From Clostridium felsineum DSM 794 (GTDB lineage Bacteria; Bacillota; Clostridia; Clostridiales; Clostridiaceae): 64,000 nucleotides of DNA. The notes beneath the pieces were generated by a model that saw nothing but the letters and a program-made list of their open reading frames with translations, searched no databases and had not been told where the DNA came from. The stretch spans positions 4,340,001 through 4,404,000 of the forward strand of contig NZ_CP096980.1 of the NCBI RefSeq assembly GCF_002006355.2, written 5' to 3'. A program made the position numbers and the translations under genes. Of this stretch, positions 59,553 to 64,000 are shown piece by piece; the first letter of the stretch is position 1, and the number at the start of each line of letters is the position of its first letter.

Positions 59553-59656
59553 GTAAGTTAAGTCGAATTTTGTTGATAATGAATTATATTTTATTTCATT
59601 ATTACAATAATAACCCTACTCCCCTGTGTCACATGATTTTCATGTGACATTTTTTT
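59553..59656 (+). ncRNA. Candidate ~104-nt RNA or attenuated leader of yitT
   Basis: The interval from the predicted start of the promoter at 59518 to the T-run of a perfect terminator. It can form a stem ATAATGAA/TTCATTAT (about 59575-59603), followed by single-stranded AATAACCCTACTCCCC and the terminator hairpin. It contains no frame with a ribosome site. It may be a free small RNA, or a leader whose terminator controls the yitT gene 62 bp on. Ends are predicted, not measured. Confidence 0.5.
59627..59656 (+). terminator. Strong terminator without an upstream gene
   Basis: TGTCACATGA (59627-59636) and TCATGTGACA (59640-59649) pair perfectly around a 3-nt loop, followed by seven T. The gene to the left reads the other way, so this terminator belongs to the short transcript or to the yitT leader. 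Confidence 0.92.
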
Positions 59657-59717
59657 ATTTTTTGTATTTTATAATAATTCTTTTCACATACTATATAAAA
59701 AGCATAGGGGTGAAGAA

Positions 59718-60590
59718 ATGTCAGAAGATATAAAAATAAGAATCACTAAGCAGACTACTTTAAACATATTTTTCACAGTACTAGGCTGCATTCTTTGTTC
59801 CATTGGAATGAATCTTTTTCTTATCCATGCACGCCTTTTAAGTTCTGGTGTTTCCGGTATTTGTTTAATACTACAATATTTATTTAAAATCCCCGCTGGT
59901 ATATCCTATTTAATAATAAATTTACCTCTCTTTTTTCTTAGCTATAAAGTAATGGGGAAAAAATTCACTATAATGACTATACTTGGGACTCTAACTTTTT
60001 CTATTGCCTTTAATTTAACGGCACCCTTTAAAAATTTATTAACTATAAAAGATCCCATTCTTTTATGTGTATACGGTGGTGTTCTAAATGGACTTGGAAT
60101 GGGTGTAGTACTTAGTAACTATGGTTCTCTGGGAGGTCTTGATATAATTGCTGCTACTATAAAGAAAAAAAATGAAAATTTTGAATTTAGCACAACATCT
60201 TTTGCTATAAATATTTTAATAATAACTTTTGGCGCAATATTTTTCGGAATTTCTAGTGCCCTGTATACTTTGTTTTCTATATATATATCATATTTTGTAA
60301 TGGATAAAGTTATAATAGGTTTTAATAAGCAAAAGCTTGTTATGATAATAACCAATAAAGAAGAAGATTTAAGTTCTACTATAATGAAACATTTACAAAG
60401 AGGCGTCACTTTTCTTTATGGAAAAGGTGCTTATACTAAATCCGATAAAACAGTTATATATTGTGTTGTGTCAATTCACCAATTACCTTTACTAAAAAGA
60501 TTAGTAAGTAATATAGATAGTACTTCTTTTATGTCAATATTAGATATATCAGAAGTACACGGAAATGGCTTTAAAGGAAATATGTTTTAA
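59718..60590 (+). CDS. YitT-family (DUF2179) membrane protein
   Basis: A 290-residue protein. Five to six membrane segments (~15-200), with ARLLSSGVSGICLILQY after the first and YGSLGGLDIIAATIKKKN in the middle, are typical of YitT/YxkD. The C-terminal DUF2179 domain (~215-285) has KHLQRGVTFLYGKGAYTKSDKTVIYCV and ends SEVHGNGF. The biochemical function is unknown. Ribosome site AGGGGTGA. The upstream RNA or attenuator may control it. Confidence 0.88.
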   Translation: MSEDIKIRITKQTTLNIFFTVLGCILCSIGMNLFLIHARLLSSGVSGICLILQYLFKIPAGISYLIINLPLFFLSYKVMGKKFTIMTILGTLTFSIAFNLTAPFKNLLTIKDPILLCVYGGVLNGLGMGVVLSNYGSLGGLDIIAATIKKKNENFEFSTTSFAINILIITFGAIFFGISSALYTLFSIYISYFVMDKVIIGFNKQKLVMIITNKEEDLSSTIMKHLQRGVTFLYGKGAYTKSDKTVIYCVVSIHQLPLLKRLVSNIDSTSFMSILDISEVHGNGFKGNMF

Positions 60591-60604
60591 TTTACTATAG
60601 AAAA

Positions 60605-60635
60605 AGAGTAACCTACTTTTATCATAGGTTACTCT
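60605..60635. terminator. Bidirectional terminator
   Basis: Perfect 11-bp arms AGAGTAACCTA (60605-60615) and TAGGTTACTCT (60625-60635) between the convergent yitT-like and GDPD genes. Confidence 0.9.
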
Positions 60636-60639
60636 CTTT

Positions 60640-61380
60640 CTATTTTACTGCTTTAAGAACTTCATTTAACTTATCCGGATAATTTGTTATTATTCCATCA
60701 ATCTCTAAATCCACTAATTTTCTCATATACTCTTCTTCATTTACTGTATAAGTATTTATATTAATTCCAGCCCTCTTTATATTTTCCACAACCTCTCTAT
60801 TTAAAACCGCCGCAAAATAAGGATGTAGTGAATATACACCTAATTTCTTTCCGTACTCGTGCACCTCATAAAGACTTGCCCCATATAGTAAGCCCGTTTT
60901 TATACTACTATCATAATTCTTCAATTTCACTATGGAATAATGATTAAAGGAAGATATTATTATATTATCTTGAAGTTTATATTCATGAATTTTTTGAACT
61001 ACTTTCTTTTCAATATCCTCATATTCTATAAGATTATTTTTAAGTTCCAAATTCAAAAGCAAATTTTTATCCTTCATATAATCTAAAAGTTCATCAATAG
61101 TTATAATTTTTTCTTTCTTAAACTCATCCCCGAATTTTACCCCTGCATCAAACTTCTTTAATTCATTATAAGTATAATCTTTTATATAACCGCATCCATC
61201 CGTTGTTCTATCTATTTTTTCATCATGACAAACTACAAGTACACCGTCCTTTGTCATGTTAAGGTCTGTTTCTATCCCATCACATTTTGCTTCTACCGCT
61301 TTTTTAAAGGCTAACATAGTATTCTCTGGATACTTACCACTAAAACCTCTATGTGCTATATTTAATGTATTTTTTCTCAT
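60640..61380 (-). CDS. Glycerophosphodiester phosphodiesterase
   Basis: A 246-residue cytoplasmic TIM-barrel enzyme that hydrolyses glycerophosphodiesters to glycerol 3-phosphate and an alcohol. Catalytic sites: NIAHRGFSGKYPENT (first His, Arg and Glu), CDGIETDLNMTKDGVLVVCHDEKIDR (Glu, Asp and second His), and LLNLELKN (Glu). Last gene of the ugp-like operon, 8 nt after the binding-protein gene. It corresponds in role to UgpQ of E. coli. Confidence 0.93.
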   Translation of the reverse strand: MRKNTLNIAHRGFSGKYPENTMLAFKKAVEAKCDGIETDLNMTKDGVLVVCHDEKIDRTTDGCGYIKDYTYNELKKFDAGVKFGDEFKKEKIITIDELLDYMKDKNLLLNLELKNNLIEYEDIEKKVVQKIHEYKLQDNIIISSFNHYSIVKLKNYDSSIKTGLLYGASLYEVHEYGKKLGVYSLHPYFAAVLNREVVENIKRAGININTYTVNEEEYMRKLVDLEIDGIITNYPDKLNEVLKAVK

Positions 61381-61388
61381 ATTTACCC

Positions 61389-62732
61389 CTACTTATTTTT
61401 ATTATTATAGTCATCAATAGACTGATTTATTAACTTTGCTGAATTATTAATAGCTTCTTCTGGCGATTGCTTATTTTGAAGCATTTTTTCTATATTCCCC
61501 TCTATAGTCTGCCTTGCTTCTGGGAACACAGCCATAAGTGCACCTACTGAAGTTTTAGGTGATGCATGAAGTTGATTTATAGCAGTTTTAAATTGAGGAT
61601 TCTTTTTAATATTATCTTTCATAGTTTGTTCCTCATATGCCTTTTTAGTTACTGGGAAATATCCTGTTTCACTACTCCAATAAGCCTGCTGTTTAGATGA
61701 TACCATATATTTTATAAATTCAAAAGCAGCTTTTTGCTTTTCTGCATCTTTATTTTTTAATATCCACATAGAGGCTCCCCCTATAGAAACTCCGCTGTCT
61801 TTAGTTCCATCAATGGTTGGAAGTGCTGCAGTACCTAATTCAAATCTTCCACCAATAGAACTTAAATCATGCTTCAAATCAGCCGTTGATTCTATATACA
61901 TAGCTGTCTTTCCTGCTATAAATGCATTCTCTGTATCGTCTTCACTTCTCCCCAAATTACCTGCATATCCTGAATTAACAAGCTTCTTCCATTCATCCAA
62001 AAACTTGACCCCGCCTCCGTTAGTATCAAAGTCAACTTTTGTTGCTACCCCTTCTCTACCATTGCCATTATTAGCATAATTTCTTCCCTGCTTAACTAAA
62101 TATTGTTCAAACAGCCAACCATATATAGCCATAGAAAAACCATATCTTGTTACATTGCCTGATGAATCCTTTTTAGTAAGAGCTTTTGCATACTTCTCTA
62201 GTTCAGAAAAGTTTTTTGGTGGCTTATTAGGATCTAAATCCGCTTCCTTAAATGCAGTTTTATTGTAATATAATATTGGTGTGGATGAATTAAATGGCAT
62301 TGAATATAATTTATTATTCACTGTATAATATGAAAGTAAATTAGGTTCTAAGCTTGAAGTATCATATTTATCTTTATCAATAAAGGTTTGCATAGGTTCT
62401 GCCCATTTACTATCTATCATAAATCTAGTACCAATATCGTACACCTGAACAATATCAGGAGCTTCATTACCTTTTTCCGCACTCTTAAGCTTATTAAGTT
62501 CATCATCATATTTTCCCTGAAATTCAGCTTTTACCTTTATATCACTATGAGAATTATTAAAATCATCTACAAGCTTATTTAAAGCTTCTCCATTTTTACC
62601 ACTCATAGCATGCCAAAATGTTATTTCTACTGTTTTTGATTTAACTCCACTTGCCTCACCTTTGGAGCATCCTACTAAGGCAGTTACTGAAATTACTCCT
62701 ACTAATAACAAAGATAAAACTTTTCTTTTCAT
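61389..62732 (-). CDS. ABC importer binding lipoprotein, UgpB-like
   Basis: A 447-residue extracellular solute-binding protein of family 1. The signal peptide has a perfect lipobox (TALVGC, Cys ~22). ITFWHAMSGKNGEALNKLVDDFN follows, a standard start for UgpB-type proteins. SSTPILYYNKTAF (~124-136) and GVSIGGASMWILKN (~303-316) are also family patterns. The neighbouring GDPD suggests sn-glycerol 3-phosphate or glycerophosphodiester as the substrate, although sugar binding is possible. Confidence 0.9.
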   Translation of the reverse strand: MKRKVLSLLLVGVISVTALVGCSKGEASGVKSKTVEITFWHAMSGKNGEALNKLVDDFNNSHSDIKVKAEFQGKYDDELNKLKSAEKGNEAPDIVQVYDIGTRFMIDSKWAEPMQTFIDKDKYDTSSLEPNLLSYYTVNNKLYSMPFNSSTPILYYNKTAFKEADLDPNKPPKNFSELEKYAKALTKKDSSGNVTRYGFSMAIYGWLFEQYLVKQGRNYANNGNGREGVATKVDFDTNGGGVKFLDEWKKLVNSGYAGNLGRSEDDTENAFIAGKTAMYIESTADLKHDLSSIGGRFELGTAALPTIDGTKDSGVSIGGASMWILKNKDAEKQKAAFEFIKYMVSSKQQAYWSSETGYFPVTKKAYEEQTMKDNIKKNPQFKTAINQLHASPKTSVGALMAVFPEARQTIEGNIEKMLQNKQSPEEAINNSAKLINQSIDDYNNKNK

Positions 62733-62762
62733 TTTTTTCCCCCTAAAATAATTCTATATAAA

Positions 62763-63575
62763 TCATCCTTTTACTGCACCAGAGGTCATTCCCTCTATAA
62801 GATGCTTTTGACCAACTATAAATATTAAAACTGATGGTAATACAACCATAACTATTCCTGCCATTATAAGTCCAAAAGACTGATTTTCAGAAAACTGAAG
62901 CATGCTTATTCCTATTTGAACTGTTCTTGAACTTTGCTTGCTTGTAACTAAAAGTGGCCACAAATATTGATTCCAACTTGCTAAAAATGAATATACTCCA
63001 AAAGCTGCAATTACTGGCCTTGATAAAGGAAATAATATTCTAGTAAAAAACTTAAAACTTCCACATCCATCTATTTTAGCCGCTTCATACAATTCCTTTG
63101 GTATAGTCAAATAATACTGTCTCATCATAAATATTCCCATAGCCGAACACATATATGGAACTATTAAAGCTTTGTAGCTATCAAGCCAACCTACAGAACC
63201 TACTGTAAGATAATTAGATAGCATTGTAGTTTCTACTGGTATCATAAGTGTTGCAAGTACAGCTATAAACAGAATTTTTTTACCCTTAAATTTTAAAAAT
63301 GAGAATGCAAAGGCTGCCATACTTGAAGTTATTACTTGAAAAATAGTTATGCCAAGTGAAACAATAAAACTATTCATTAAAAATTTTATTATAGGTACAC
63401 TCTTAAGTACCTCCTCATAATTTCCAAAGTAAATACCTTTAGGAATAAGCTTTGGCGGAAAAGAAAATATCTGATCCTGAGGCATAAAACTCACACAAAG
63501 AGCATAAAGAAGTGGTGCAATTGTAATAAATCCTAATACTATGTTCAAGCCATATAGACCTATCTTTTTTATCAT
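62763..63575 (-). CDS. ABC importer permease, UgpE/MalG type
   Basis: A 270-residue inner permease with six membrane segments. The EAA loop is present: IPKELYEAAKIDGCGSFKFFTRILFP (~158-183). FRN-type start IKKIGLYGLNIVLGFITIAPLLYALCVSF. It lies 30 nt before the binding-protein gene and 14 nt after the second permease. No ATPase gene is present in the window, so the MsmX/UgpC-like ATPase must be elsewhere. Confidence 0.93.
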   Translation of the reverse strand: MIKKIGLYGLNIVLGFITIAPLLYALCVSFMPQDQIFSFPPKLIPKGIYFGNYEEVLKSVPIIKFLMNSFIVSLGITIFQVITSSMAAFAFSFLKFKGKKILFIAVLATLMIPVETTMLSNYLTVGSVGWLDSYKALIVPYMCSAMGIFMMRQYYLTIPKELYEAAKIDGCGSFKFFTRILFPLSRPVIAAFGVYSFLASWNQYLWPLLVTSKQSSRTVQIGISMLQFSENQSFGLIMAGIVMVVLPSVLIFIVGQKHLIEGMTSGAVKG

Positions 63576-63589
63576 TTAAATTATCCTCT

Positions 63590-64000
63590 CTAATTATAAA
63601 ATACCTTACTTTTTTCATATCGAAATTGAAATAACGTAACCACAAGCATTATAAAAAATAAAATTACAGATTCAGCACTAGCTGTACCAAACTTATTATT
63701 AAAAAAGGCATTCCTATATATTGAAAATACAATAAGATTAGTTGACTCCACAGGTCCACCAGATGTCATTATACTTACCGTTACAAAGGTTTGAAAGGTA
63801 TTAATGATTGTTATCACTGTTACAAAGAACAGAGTAGGCGACAAGCATGGAATGGTTATATTTTTTAATGTTGTAAAAAAGCCAGCTCCATCAACATATG
63901 CACTTTCATATAACTCCTTTGGTATATTTTTAAGTCCTGAAGTTATGAATATAAAATTAATACCAGTGTTTAGCCATATATTTACAATTGCAAGTGCTAT
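63590..64000 (-). CDS. ABC importer permease, UgpA/MalF type, C-terminal part
   Basis: The frame is open from the stop at 63590 to the right edge (137 codons), so the true start lies outside. It includes the EAA loop (IPKELYESAYVDGAGFFTTL) and the last membrane segments. The C-terminus is FNNKFGTASAESVILFF then QFRYEKSKVFYN. A TTG at 63844 is an internal codon, not the start. Partner of the UgpE-type permease. Confidence 0.92.
   Translation of the reverse strand: MALAIVNIWLNTGINFIFITSGLKNIPKELYESAYVDGAGFFTTLKNITIPCLSPTLFFVTVITIINTFQTFVTVSIMTSGGPVESTNLIVFSIYRNAFFNNKFGTASAESVILFFIMLVVTLFQFRYEKSKVFYN

Noticed and set aside
59660..59700. Sporulation sigma E/G promoter before yitT (CATACTAT with GTATTTT)
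   Set aside because: The -10 is suggestive but the -35 and spacing are poor in such A/T-rich DNA.
63590..63844. Reading 63844 as the start of the last permease
   Set aside because: The frame stays open to the right edge and includes the EAA loop before this codon, so the gene is simply cut by the window.
1..64000. CRISPR arrays, tRNA, rRNA, prophage or conjugative genes
   Set aside because: No regularly spaced repeats, clover-leaf sequences, rRNA blocks or phage-type genes were seen; the IS256 copy is the only mobile element.

Overview
The window is low-GC, gene-dense DNA from a spore-forming, motile, anaerobic Firmicute, almost certainly a Clostridium. Evidence: spmA/spmB, a SPOCS-domain protein at the left edge, four chemoreceptors, FeoAB iron uptake, AGGAGG-type ribosome sites, frequent TTG/GTG starts and A/T-rich intergenic DNA. 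The pectin operon, and the run GDPD / sugar-glycerophosphate ABC transporter / ispF / orphan histidine kinase / lon / feoAB, resemble what I remember of Clostridium acetobutylicum and its pectinolytic relatives. That placement is recall, not a database result.

Layout. 1-7.5 kb: edge SPOCS protein, HAD phosphatases, a chemoreceptor with an odd tandem repeat behind it, spmAB, the lipid II flippase Amj, and an XRE regulator. 7.6-12.6 kb: NIF3-like protein, lipoprotein-type HtrA, CorC-like membrane protein, MarR plus DHA2 efflux pump. 12.7-20.1 kb: a five-gene minus-strand operon (xylulokinase, GPH symporter, intracellular GH43, secreted pectin esterase, secreted GH28) with CcpA-type sites. 20.4-23.6 kb: a PrpR-like sigma-54 activator followed by a textbook -24/-12 promoter and an MFS exporter. 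23.7-30.1 kb: RmlC-like epimerase, TetR plus Lon, ROK kinase, AraC regulator, START-like protein. 30.2-37 kb: FtsX-type ABC exporter, an MFS gene with a leader-peptide/hairpin leader, and an OmpR-type two-component system. 37-45.3 kb: DUF3189, feoAB with Fur box, a DUF2087 regulator with paired operators, a Na+/H+ antiporter behind an apparent attenuator, a chemoreceptor, and a ClC transporter. 45.3-50.7 kb: MGT glycosyltransferase plus VC0807-type membrane protein, a divergent NarL-type two-component system, and a complete IS256-family element inserted in a terminator. 50.7-59.2 kb: SanA/YdcF protein, a 98-aa orphan under LexA boxes, a small Cys-rich protein, a soluble PAS histidine kinase, polysaccharide deacetylase, an unlisted 56-aa gene, ispF, and two chemoreceptors (one with a PocR domain). 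59.5-64 kb: a short putative RNA, a YitT protein, GDPD and a ugp-like ABC importer running off the right edge.

How it works together. Many units are a transporter next to its own regulator, with operators visible in the promoter (TetR, XRE, DUF2087, sigma-54 activator). The pectin operon is a complete path: extracellular de-esterification and cleavage, proton/sodium-coupled uptake, intracellular side-chain release, and entry to the pentose phosphate pathway.

Most novel-looking signals: the leader peptide and hairpin before the MFS gene at 33834; the LexA-controlled 98-aa orphan at 51665; the sigma-54/activator/exporter unit at 20399-23638; the ~100-nt transcript before yitT; and the 56-aa gene at 56044. 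No tRNA, rRNA or CRISPR array was seen.
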